This document shows positions 21,543 through 31,713 of a stretch of 60,221 nt of DNA, in pieces. The position numbers and the translations under genes were made by a program. Position 1 is the first letter of the stretch. Each line of letters starts with the position of its first letter. This DNA is from Parachlorella kessleri (taxonomy: Eukaryota > Chlorophyta > Trebouxiophyceae > Chlorellales > Chlorellaceae), in contig BBXU01000474.1 of assembly GCA_001598975.1 (NCBI GenBank), forward strand, positions 1 through 60,221, read 5' to 3'. The notes under the pieces are model-generated. The model did not search any database and was not told the DNA's origin. It worked only from the letters and a program-made list of their open reading frames with translations.

Positions 21543-23309
21543 ATGGAAGAGAACGATGGAGTCACCACTGTGGATGCTCGCGAAAACGCTGGGGGTGCTG
21601 AAGTGGCACCTGCATGCTACTTAATTGTATATAACGTGAGTGAACATGTCAACTGTGGATTTGATCAATATGCATGCGCGCCTTTCGCTGCGAAGGCTGA
21701 GACCTTGACAGACTGGCTGGCGTTGCGCTGCAGGTCAGCAAGAAGCACAATATCGGCACTATAGCACGGTGTGCCACTGCCTTCAACGTTAAAGAGGTTG
21801 GGTGTTCAGGCTTAGGCCCCAGCTGAACTGCTGACGGGCTCACAAAGCGTTTGATGCCTTCCTGGTTGCCAGCCCCTTTTGTCACCCCTTATCTACTGCA
21901 GATCTGCCTGGTCGGCGCTCGGCACTTCAACACATTTGGCAGCCATGGTGCAGGCAAGTGTTTGCTGGGAACTAGAACTGAACCCTTAACTCCTGTTACT
22001 GGCTCTCTTCCCCCGTTGCCCCACGGGTATGTTATCTCCCAAAGTGCAGGCAACACAGCAGCTGCCCTTCATGACTCCTTGTACATCTATTGCCTTTGGA
22101 TGTCTGAGCCTGCACCTGACAGGACAACTTTCTGCATGCTCCGCACATGAGAGGAAGGCTGCCAGCTGTCATTCTGTGGTGCAGCTGACCATGTGGACTT
22201 TTGCCATTATAACAACATAGAGGAGTGTTGTGAAGATTTGCGGACCAAGAAAGGTGGGGCATCAGATGTGTCGATGTGGTTGGCTCGCATATCGTGGCCC
22301 GTAACTTGCGACTGGATGCACAGGATTAGTTTTTTCCCAGGACAGGTGCATACCAGGGAGCACCTTGGACAAGCAGACAGTGCACAATCAAGGTGCAGCG
22401 CAGTTGGCTTACACTGGTCCCCCTGCTGTGCAGTGAAGGCTGTGAGATAGTCGGCATAGAGATAGTGGGAGGGGCCAAGCCGGTCCAGTCCTTTCCCTTT
22501 AAAGGAAACACAGCTTTCATGCTTGGGAATGAGGTAAGCGATATGCAGTGACTGGCACCTGTGTGGTGTGATTTACTATTCTATAGATCATCCACACGTC
22601 CTCCTCGCTGCAATGCACCAGGATTTTAGGCTACCCCATGGTTGGTGCTGTGCAGGGCCACGGGCTGAATGAGAAGCAGCTGGCCCACTGTGATTCGTTT
22701 GTCTACATCCCTCAGGCAAGGCAGCTTCTCTCTTGCCTGTCTGTGCCTGTGGTTACACCAGCTTAAATGGATCTGCGAAACACTGTGCAGAAGTACACTT
22801 TGAAATCGCGGTCTGCTTTGCCCGCATTACAATCAGGGAGGCATAGCAAATCATTCATAACCTAGGCTATAGCAAGCCCGCCATGGTTAACGGCTTGCGA
22901 CTTGCATGTGCAGTACGGGGCAGGGACCGCCTCCCTCAATGTAGCTGTGGCCGCCTCCATAGTGCTCCACAGCTTTGCGCTGTGGGCAGGGTACTCTGAG
23001 CGACCACGGGAGGGATACAAGTTTGTGGTTGCAGGGCGGCCGGAGCGCACACGGCCTCGAGGTGAGCCTGGATGATATGTGTCTTTCCGGCCGCTCTACA
23101 CTGTGCTCCAGGCACCTGTGATATCTTGAGCAAGCACCGCATTGAGCTAGCACTGCATAGCTTAATGAAGCACGCTGCGAAGCCCACTTGATCCAGGCTA
23201 TGTACCTATGTCCGAGGAGGAAGCAGCAGCAGAACGGTTGCGGCGGCAAGGAGGCGCAGCAGCAGCCGAGAGCGATAGCGGAGAAGAGGGGCTGCAGGTG
23301 TTTGACTGA
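21543..23309 (+). CDS. SpoU/TrmH (SPOUT) RNA 2'-O-methyltransferase
   Basis: Eight exons (21543-21635, 21734-21796, 21902-21953, 22185-22253, 22439-22533, 22656-22715, 22914-23061, 23197-23309) give 230 residues. The knotted SPOUT fold is recognisable. There is an early strand with ICLVGARHFNTFGSHGA, motif 2 at about 121-128 (MLGNEGHGL), and motif 3 at 146-155 (GAGTASLNVA) with the AdoMet-loop Asn153. The family 2'-O-methylates tRNA or rRNA; the target nucleotide cannot be told. After the domain a short Glu/Ala/Arg-rich tail follows. The introns after 21953 and 22715 start with GC instead of GT; both fit the phase only that way. An in-frame Met at 21498 would add 15 residues. Confidence 0.87.
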
Positions 23310-23751
23310 CAGTGCCCTCAACATCTCTTGCTGTCTCCTTGCCTACCATCCAGTCCCATGAGATGTGATCGGCTTGCAGAATGTGTCAAACACCCAGACG
23401 CTACAAGATTTATAGCCAGGGACAAGCCCGCAGGCTGCCTTGGAGGCCCTGCCAACGGGACGCTGGACACCTGGGTACCTCAGCCACATACACACACTGA
23501 AAGGACAGCACTGCAGAAAACAAGGGCAAAGAAGTAGGGAACAATTATTGATAAAGAACTGCAGTGAAGCAGTGTCCACTAACAAAAACCCAAAGCTTAG
23601 AGATAACCTGCAGCCAGAAGCACAAGCAAGCTGCTGCAACTGTCACACCCAGCTTTCTGGCCGACCAGAGGACAGATCCTGCATTCATCGAGCCCACCCA
23701 GTCCCAGCCTTGAGCTACTGAATCACATGAAATGCTACCATCATGAGATCA
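23310..23751. other. Intergenic between convergent SpoU and coiled-coil genes
   Basis: 440 bases with the two 3' UTRs. No further exon, RNA gene or repeat recognised. Confidence 0.5.
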
Positions 23752-26700
23752 TCAGTGCCTTGCCCTCCCACGCCCCGCCGCCAGCGCCTGCGCAAAGCTG
23801 GCAGGGCCAGAGGTCCCCGCCACGCCGCCCTCCTGCAGACCCTCCACAGCTGCGGCAGCCGCCGCCGTAGCGGCAGCGTGAGCGCCTGCCGACGTGGTCC
23901 GCGGCAGCATGGGTCTTGCACCCGCCACTGATGCAGGCTGGGAGGCCACAGGAGTGGACAGCCCCGCAGGCGGCTGCGAGAAGAGGGATGGCGAGTCGGC
24001 TTGACCGCCATCAAAGACAGGGCCAGTTGGGATGACCAGGGCGGCAGCCGCAGCTGGGCTCATGCCCAAGGCTCTGCTAGGAGCAGCAGCAGCGGGTGGG
24101 GGGCCCAACATGGCCGGAACCGGGGAGGGAACCTCGACTGTGGCAGTTGACAGCAGGGCTGCGATCTGCGATAGCAGCACGAGCAACCCGTCAAGGAGGG
24201 CTGATCACACGCACCCTGCCATCCTACTTGGCCAGACCTTATTGCATAAATATCTATAGGGCAGTGCTGCGGCCTCCCAGCACACAAAGGGGGGGCTGAC
24301 GCCACCACCCGTCTTTCACACAAGCCATCGCTGTGTGACGAGGGAGCCCCCGCTAAGTCAGGGGCGCGCGTCACTGTCTCCTTCCATTTTCCTCACCTGA
24401 GCATCCTTCTGCTTGTTTTGCTCCTCCAGCTGTGCCAGTCGCTGCTCCAGAGCTGCCACATCGCCTCCTCCCGGTATGGGAGCAGGTGCAGCAGGGGCGG
24501 CTGCAGGAGGGGCCGCCACAGCAGGTGCAGCAGGGCCACCATTGCTGGTGGGACCACTGCTGGCCCGGGCCTTCTCCGGCGACAACGAGCGGCTCGCTGC
24601 CTGCATAAAAAAGTTTAAGAGCATAACTGCATACAGCACCTGTTGGTCCAGTTCGCCCTGACGCCCTGACGACCTGTTGGTCCTGTTCGCAATGCCTGCC
24701 GCCTTTGCCCAATAAGTAGCAGACAGGCCATGGTGGCTTGCAATGTCACACGCTTCAACAATGAGACGCTTGAAAAGGTTGACCACTGTTGTTGCAGATC
24801 TACATCACAGACTGCCCTTGGTTACTCCAGCAATGTGCGCGTAGAAGGCAGCAAAGGATATGGTGTCACCTACCCGCTGCGGCACCGCGCGTTGTTCCTT
24901 AATGGACTGGACCAGCTCCTGAGCCTGGTGGGCCAGGGCCTCCAGGTGGGCGCCAAAGTTGGGGGGTGGCGGCGGGAAATTGGGCAGGCTCAGCAGCAGC
25001 CCCAGGCGCTGGCGGTAGGCTGTCGCCGCCTGCTGGCAGGACTGACCCACGCTTTCTGCGACCGCCAGCACGTCCTGCAAAAGGCATGAGCCAGGCACTG
25101 CATTAAGGCTTGGGCGCAAATCACAGGTGATCCATGGGCACCACATTAATTGCAACCAGTACAGGAGATCATGATACCACCTCAATGCTGATAGAGCTGC
25201 CTTTGTGCCCAGGACCATACGTGCACCTGCGACAGGCCCTAGGCCGGCTTTGATCAGTCGCGCCACAGTCACACACACCTGCAGCATCTTCTGTAGGTTG
25301 TCGGTCTGCTTTTTGTGCTCTTCTTTCTGCTTGGCATCAGCCAACTTCAAGAGAGCCAGGTGCTCGCTTTGACGCATTGCCTGCAGAACACCATACAGCT
25401 GATTCTCAAGCAGTCTCACAGCCCACCTGCCAACTCTGATTCTCGGCCCAGCAATCAGCCAGTGTTGATAGCATAATAATTAAGGCATAACAACAACTGT
25501 CAACAGCAATTAATTACAACCTTGCCGTGCACCTCGCCCCCCCCTCCCCGTCCCTGCTTGGAGAAAGTCTAAATGATGCAGAGCACTCGTGTAAGCCCTC
25601 AAGGGTGAGTTTTTGTTAGGGTATCTTTTTCTAGTCCGCTACTGGTCCGCTACTGGCTACATATTCTCATTTGGCTACATCCCATTGCCGATACAGGGAC
25701 GGCTAGGACCCAAGACCCCCTGGCACCTGTGTCAGCCTCTCCCGGTAGAACTGCGCCTTGCCCGCCATCTCCTGCAGTAGCTTCAGGCCCTGCTCTACCA
25801 GCTGCTGCACCGACCCCACAAACTTGTTCGGCACCTCGTGCTGCATGAGCTGCAGGTAGCAAAATCCTGGGAGTCCTCAGTACGATGGGTGTAATGGGTG
25901 GTACTCTAGCCGCAAAACTTTTATTCCTTATTGCCCTCCGCGCGCAAGGTCTCAATGGATTAGATAGTGGGCTACCCTCCACGCCACAACAGGTATATTA
26001 TAGCATATGCACCATAGTGCATATGCTATAATGAACCCTAGTGCTTGTTCCTTGGAGTTGCAAAGAATGCCATACTCTCAAGCAGGTTACCCGGTTTGAA
26101 TTCATACCCGAACTTGGCTGAAGTAAAGTCCTGCGCAGGCCATTTCCATGTAGGTTAGGGAGGGAAATGACGACCTTAAAAGCAGATGGAGTGCCCCCCA
26201 ACTAACACCGATTCCGACCCCACCTGTGCTGCCACCTCATCCACATCAAAACTGGGCCCGCTGCCCTTGGCTGCTGCCAACAGGGTAGCACTAAGCTTGT
26301 CCACTGCTTTCAGGCTGGACTGCAGCTCTGCCTCCGCGGCCGCAGAGTCAGCAGCGCCACTCTGCAACTAACCACAAGGCCCAAAGCATGTTGCTTTGCA
26401 AGGAATGATGAAGGAAGCACCAGGGCATGGGGCAGCTCCTTGTGGTGGCGCTACATCATCCCTTATATCATAGAGCGATGGACGAGTAACTATGCATTCG
26501 TCAGTCTGCATCATGCGGTAGCTGCTAGACCAGCAAGACAGCCCAGGCATCCTCCTGGCCCGCCACACCTTGATCTTGGCCGCCAGCTGCTGCTGGTGCT
26601 GCGTCGCCCAGGTGCGCCGCTCCCGGAGCTGAATTGCCTCCTGCCGCAGCCCCGCTAGCTCGGCTTCCAGGGCCCGCACACGGCCCTCCACTTCCGACAG

Positions 26701-28691
26701 CCGCGCCTGCAGTACCCAGGCAAGGCAGCGCAGGAAACTCTGTGTGTCCTACACGACCGCTGCCAGGCTGCTTGCCACTCTTTACCACAGAGAGGCCGAG
26801 CATGTGATGCTGAAGCTGTTTAGCTCAGAATGCCCTGCCATGTGCTCCTTGATAGCAGTCCGCATGAGCCAAGCCTCTGAGCAGGTCTTCCCACCAAGTG
26901 CTGCAAGGCGGTGCGCATTACCAGCAGCATACCTGCAACCCTGCATCATCCTGCTTAAAGTTGGCCTCGGCCCGTGCCAGCTGTGCCTCTACGGATGCCC
27001 CAGACCTTGCTTCCTGAACTTCCTGCAGGGGTATGATATAAGCAATGCATCACTACAATGTGTCTCGACATAATTCCCCACCAACCGGGGAGGAGGCACC
27101 CTTTGCCTGTCTTTACGGCTGGGCCTTTGGCATGGTGAAGGGACCTGTCCAGGTGCGGTCAACACCAGCCCGCACTGCAGCATGCCAACCGAGTGGGTGT
27201 GCTCTCCACCATGCAGGCGCACCTTCACACGGGTCTCCAGCGCCCCATGCAGGCTCTCCAGCGGGCCCAGCACGGCCTGCACTTCCTGCGGCACCCTGGT
27301 TCCCTCCGAGGCGCTGCGTAGCACATCCAGCTTCTGCTGAGTGATGGCGAATATGTCTCCCCACAGCCGCACCTGCACTTACCGGCAGGATGGTGAGAGT
27401 GTCACCTCGACTGCGCTGCAAGGCGCCAAGTTCAAATGAAATTGCTTCTTGCAGGACAATTGCTGGGCCCTAGGGGCGTAGGTTAGGACCCTGCCAGCCT
27501 ACCCCCATCCCCCCGCACACGCCGCCAGCTATTGCTATGGGGATATGCCAAAACGCACAGCCATCGCAGTAATTTACCAGCTCAAGTGAACCAGGCAAGG
27601 GCTCAACCCACTGACCTGCTCCTTCAGGGACGCCATCTTGGGTAGCTGCGCCTCCAGCTGCCGCAGCTTGGACCCCAGCAGCCCAAGCTGGCCCACAGGA
27701 TGCGCCTCCCCAGGCAGCTCTCCCGCACTTGGCAGGCCAGCCTTGAGCAAGCCAAGGGCAGCTGCCACGCTGCGCGCAGCATGCGTGCTGACTGACAGCG
27801 GGTCGCTGCCGGCCAGCTGGCCCAGCCCAACCACCGCAGCAGCCAGCGCGCCTGGCAGCTCTGCCGGCGCCTCTGGGTGCGCTGCCGCTGCAAGCAGGCC
27901 GGCAAGCGACGCTGCGTCAGCGGCGCTGCAGCCAGAGAGGTAGCTCTCCACAAGAAGGTCCAGGGCCTTCGATTGCACAAGCACCTGCAGCATGCAGCCT
28001 TGGTATTGTCACGTGGCTGCGGGACCTACTGCATACAGCTGCAGGGCTGCCTACAGACCTCCAATGCTGGCTCTTGCTTGGCAGCACAATAGTTAGTAGG
28101 GTTGTATAGACTGATCTTGCAAAGCAGCAATAAACTGATCGAGTCTATGGACTGCAGAGCAAGGTCAGTACCTGCTTGAAGTCTAAGAGCCTGCTGCCCT
28201 CAGCATACTTGGGGCCTGCAACTGCCTGCTGAACCTGCAAACATAGCCACCTTGAGTGTGTTGCCGCTTGGCTATGAATGCACAGCTTTGATGTTGCGTA
28301 GGAGCTGGCATCAACCAACCCTTGCCTGGTCTGCCCACTTGGAGGCCAGCGCCGCCCGCCCTCTGCCCACTGGTGCTGCTGCCTCCCTTTCCAGCGCTGA
28401 AGTGATCTCACTGGCCTTGGCTGGCTTGTCAGAGCTGCGTGACTTGGGCTCAGGCGCAGCTGCCTTGGCTTTGACCACATGGTGCTGCGGCACAGGCTGG
28501 AATCCGGCACCGTTCTCCTCCTCATCCTCAACCACCACGGCCTCCTGGGTTGGTTGAAGGTCCGAGGGCCCCTCATCTGGTGCCCCCTGGCGCTTCTTTT
28601 TCTTGCTTTTCTTCTTGCCGGCCTTCGAGGCTGCCTGATCGGCGGTGGCGTTGCCCAATAGCAGCTCGAAGGCGTTGCGTGTGGAGGCCAT
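23752..28691 (-). CDS. Large coiled-coil protein, unknown function (785 aa)
   Basis: Twelve - strand exons: 28326-28691, 28172-28234, 27616-27984, 27223-27372, 26933-27022, 26569-26706, 26224-26361, 25727-25849, 25279-25380, 24874-25074, 24397-24600, 23752-24165. Every exon is a multiple of three, so all eleven introns are phase 0. The N-terminus is MASTRNAFELLLGNA, followed by a Lys run (KKKSKKKKR), possibly a nuclear signal. Long heptad-like helices follow (VEGRVRALEAELAGLRQEAI, KLRQLEAQLPKMASLKEQ, LEQRLAQLEEQNKQKD) with Pro/Ala linkers. The C-terminal exon is an Ala/Pro/Ser-rich tail ending RGRARH. I do not recognise a domain. Golgin, ELKS-type or nucleoskeletal scaffolds would look similar. 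The first intron begins GC. Confidence 0.72.
25997..26032. repeat. Perfect 16-bp inverted repeat (hairpin)
   Basis: Arms 25997-26012 and 26017-26032 are exact reverse complements (ATTATAGCATATGCAC and partner) around the 4-base loop CATA. It lies inside the intron between exons 25727-25849 and 26224-26361 of the coiled-coil gene and is much more AT-rich than the surroundings. Confidence 0.9.
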
Positions 28692-29278
28692 GAGGTTCCA
28701 AGCCTACTTCAAGTCAAGCCAGACACACGCTGATTTGGGTTGTTGATTTGAATAACGGAAGATAGATTGGCTGGCCTTGGCAAGGTACCTGGGTGCTGTG
28801 CTATGATCTGGATCATTAGAAACGGACTGGTGCAGCTAGCTACTGTTTGCAAAAAATGGCCTGCATCCGCAGTCCCTTGTCACCCATCCGCAGCTACCCT
28901 TTTTCAGTATCCTCCTTGCCCATGTATATGTCTTGCCATGGACTGTTGCACTAAGCTGAACTCCTTCAAGAACACCTTCCCAGGTAGCAGCCTTGATTTT
29001 ATATCACTAAATGAAGAACCACTGCGGATGTCACTTCAAAGCCAGGCAGTTGCAGATTAAGGTCAGACCACCTCTGGTGCAGAATAGCAAAGAAACAAGA
29101 TGTGCGGCAAGCTGTCTGCAAGCGTCCCAGGCAATACTGAAAACACACAAAATCCCTATGGATACACACTGTCAGGCAGACGGACAGCACATATAACCCT
29201 AAGCAAAGCCTGCAAGCTGCGCCCACTTTGCAATACACTATCAAGGCAACCCCGTTGCAGCTGCCCGTTATTTAGCTA
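28692..29278. other. Intergenic between two tandem - strand genes
   Basis: 587 bases: promoter of the coiled-coil gene on the left, 3' UTR of the NPF membrane protein on the right. No exon or RNA gene recognised. Confidence 0.5.
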
Positions 29279-31261
29279 CTAGGTAGCACGGAATTGCTGG
29301 GTCTTGCGGAACACCTGCACGTCCTGCACGGCCTTGGCAATCGCTGCCTCGGGTGACTGGCTAGCAGTTGCCACAATCAGCGAGCGGATAGCCACTGCGC
29401 GTTCCTTGCTATTGAGGGCTGGCTTGCCGGCCGCACAAAGCCGGCTATCAAGCTCCTGCAAGAGAGCAACTTCTTGCAAGGGTTTTTCCTTGCTGTATCG
29501 GAGTCCTGCTGTATCTATAATAGCGATACAGGGCCGCTATAAGTTCTTGATGCCTACATCAGAGGCACCCTCCACCCTTCTGATGCACTCTCTGCCTCGG
29601 TGCTGGGGCCATGTAAGTGCAGGCCAGATACATGCTGGGACCTTGCCTATATCCGCCCATTCCAAGGTGATCCCATGCAACCTGCAGCATATGAGTGCTC
29701 CACCTACCTGAAGCAACCCGAGCCACTCTGGGTCCAGGTCCCCCTCATCGTATTCCTCGCCTCGCACCTGCTCCAGCAGGTCCTGCAACCATGCCCAGAG
29801 GATCACAATACTATGACAGCTCCCACAGCTTGTATTTGTGAACCTTCCGAAGCAGCACTGCCAGTGGGTGCCCATTGCTGTCACACATGCAATACCCAGC
29901 CTGTCTCTGCCACTGTATGACTGGCAATTGGGCGGACAGCATTCAAGGCATATCAACCAGGCCACCTGCGGGGTCCTTCACATGCTGACAGACCTGCTTC
30001 TGGGCCTGCTTGCTGTCTGCGCCAAAGGGGTTGCCTGAGGCAGTGCGTGTCACTGCAGCCACATAGTCGCTGGCACCGCTGCCTGCCAATGGGTTGACCA
30101 GCATAGTGTCGCTACGCGCATGCACTGGCTCAGCTTCCAGCCCAGCTCCTTTGTCTGTGGTACGCCTGGCAAAGCTCTGGCTGGCCAGGGGTATAGCTGG
30201 GGCTGCAGTCGGGTGAGCTGCCGGGATGAGCTCGTCAGCTGCAAGAGACAAGGTGCGGACTTGTCACAGTCGCCAAGCAAGGCAGCAGGGCATGTGTACA
30301 GTCCAGCCACGCCAGGTGCTGAAGTGGGGGCACTGACCCAGATGCCTCACTCAGCTGCTTCAGCGAGCAGTTGATCAAAGCAGCAAAAAAAAAGTTGGCA
30401 AACAGCACACCAAGGGCCCACCTTTGGAGGATTGCAGGCCTGCTGCGCTCCCAGAAATGCGGGAGATAGAGCGTCCTAGCGGCCCAGCGCCCGCTAGGCC
30501 ACCAGGGCTGCTCTCCATAGAGGTGGTAGGGTTGCGCACCACGTTGTAGCTCTCCACGCCTGCAAAAGGGTTGCCACTGCTGGTGCGCAGTGGCGGCTGC
30601 GCCTGTGCCAATGTCTGCAGTGGCTGCTTGGTGGGCAGGGGGCCAACACCTGACTCGCGAACACCAATCGCCAGTGGCCCTGAGGCCAGCGAGGCTGCGG
30701 TCTGTGGAAGCTTAGGCTCGGTGCGGAAGCTATTAGCGCGTGCTATGGGTACCGGCACGGCTGCAGCCTGCACCATAGGGCTGACGTCTGGGACCTCCTT
30801 CTTGCCCGATGAGAAGCGGTCCCGGTACTCCAAGTCTAGCCGCATCTGCCTGCGCTGCCGTCGCCAAAAGACGAACCAGGCGGCCCCAAACCCGACCACG
30901 AAGCCTATGAACAGCAGGAGGACCACTGAGCCGCCCACGTTGACGCTACCCAGCACTGTGTCGCTGCCGCTGCAGTGGTAAGACTGCACACAAGGAGAAA
31001 ATGGCGAGGTACTCTGCCTAAAGGTATGTGCTGGGCAACCCCAGGATGGCCCTGTCGCAACTGTTGACCGCCTTCATGCAGTGTTCCACGGCTAAACAAG
31101 CTAGCCCTAATAGTAGGGGTTAGTGATCACGTTTCAAGTTTGCTCAGCTGTTGCCACTAGCTTCAAGTGGCCAACGTCCAGGCCTGCTGCCCGCATACCA
31201 GCAGCTTTCGTGAGTGGTATTCGCCCTCCATGGTCGAGTCGTCCTCAGGCCTAAACTCCAT
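29279..31261 (-). CDS. Single-pass membrane protein with NPF motifs, unknown family
   Basis: Five - strand exons (31199-31261, 30422-30983, 29994-30238, 29708-29782, 29279-29455) give 373 residues. The first 37 are polar with one Cys (MEFRPEDDSTMEGEYHSRKL start). One transmembrane helix spans about 38-61 (SVVLLLFIGFVVGFGAAWFV) and is followed by RRQRRQMR, so the long C-terminal tail should be cytosolic. The tail is Ser/Pro/Ala-rich and has two Asn-Pro-Phe motifs, at 159 (SSGNPFAG) and 278 (ASGNPFGA), in similar contexts. NPF is the ligand of EH domains in endocytic adaptors. An acidic piece (GEEYDEGDLDPEWLGLL) and a helical C-terminus follow. Exon 1 is the least certain; an extra extracellular exon near 31025-31085 is possible. 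Confidence 0.6.
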
Positions 31262-31713
31262 GTTGCTCGGGAGCTTTTGTCAGCCGAGCTGGCTAGGAGT
31301 GGCTATCTCCAGGGGGGCAGCTGCTACGTGGGACCAAGTCGTTAGTTCCCAATCCTTCCTCTCTTCATTTGAATGCACGCCGCCCCGTCCCCTCCTTACA
31401 TCTCATGAGATCTCAAGCTGAAATTTCACGCTCAGCATGAACAAAGCACTCGTGGCGGGAGGAGCCTTGGACAGGAATTCCTAGGATTGAAGACAGGTTT
31501 TGGGAGTTTCAGAAATCCAACGCATCTTCCACAGTTGCTCAATTTACCGCCTGGTACCTCTCTGACTGTGGCCCGCAGGCTCCGGCAAAGGTACTGATGG
31601 CCTCGTTTTTTCAACGGGATCCCTTACCTTAACTGGGTTTTTTGTGGTGTACACGCCCGCATCTGTGGCATAAACCAACGGATGTTGCGGTCAAGCCTGC
31701 TGCAGTGCTGGCG
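31262..31713. promoter_or_regulatory. Shared divergent promoter, NPF protein / coiled-coil TPH-like gene
   Basis: 452 bases between start codons on opposite strands. No exon was recognised and no clear TATA or G-box seen. Confidence 0.45.

Noticed and set aside
27373..27425. Possible extra exon ending CTGCCG|GTAAGTGCAG in the coiled-coil gene
   Set aside because: The following intron would be 10 bases. The strong-looking GTAAGT is probably chance, as the neighbouring exons already join in phase without it.
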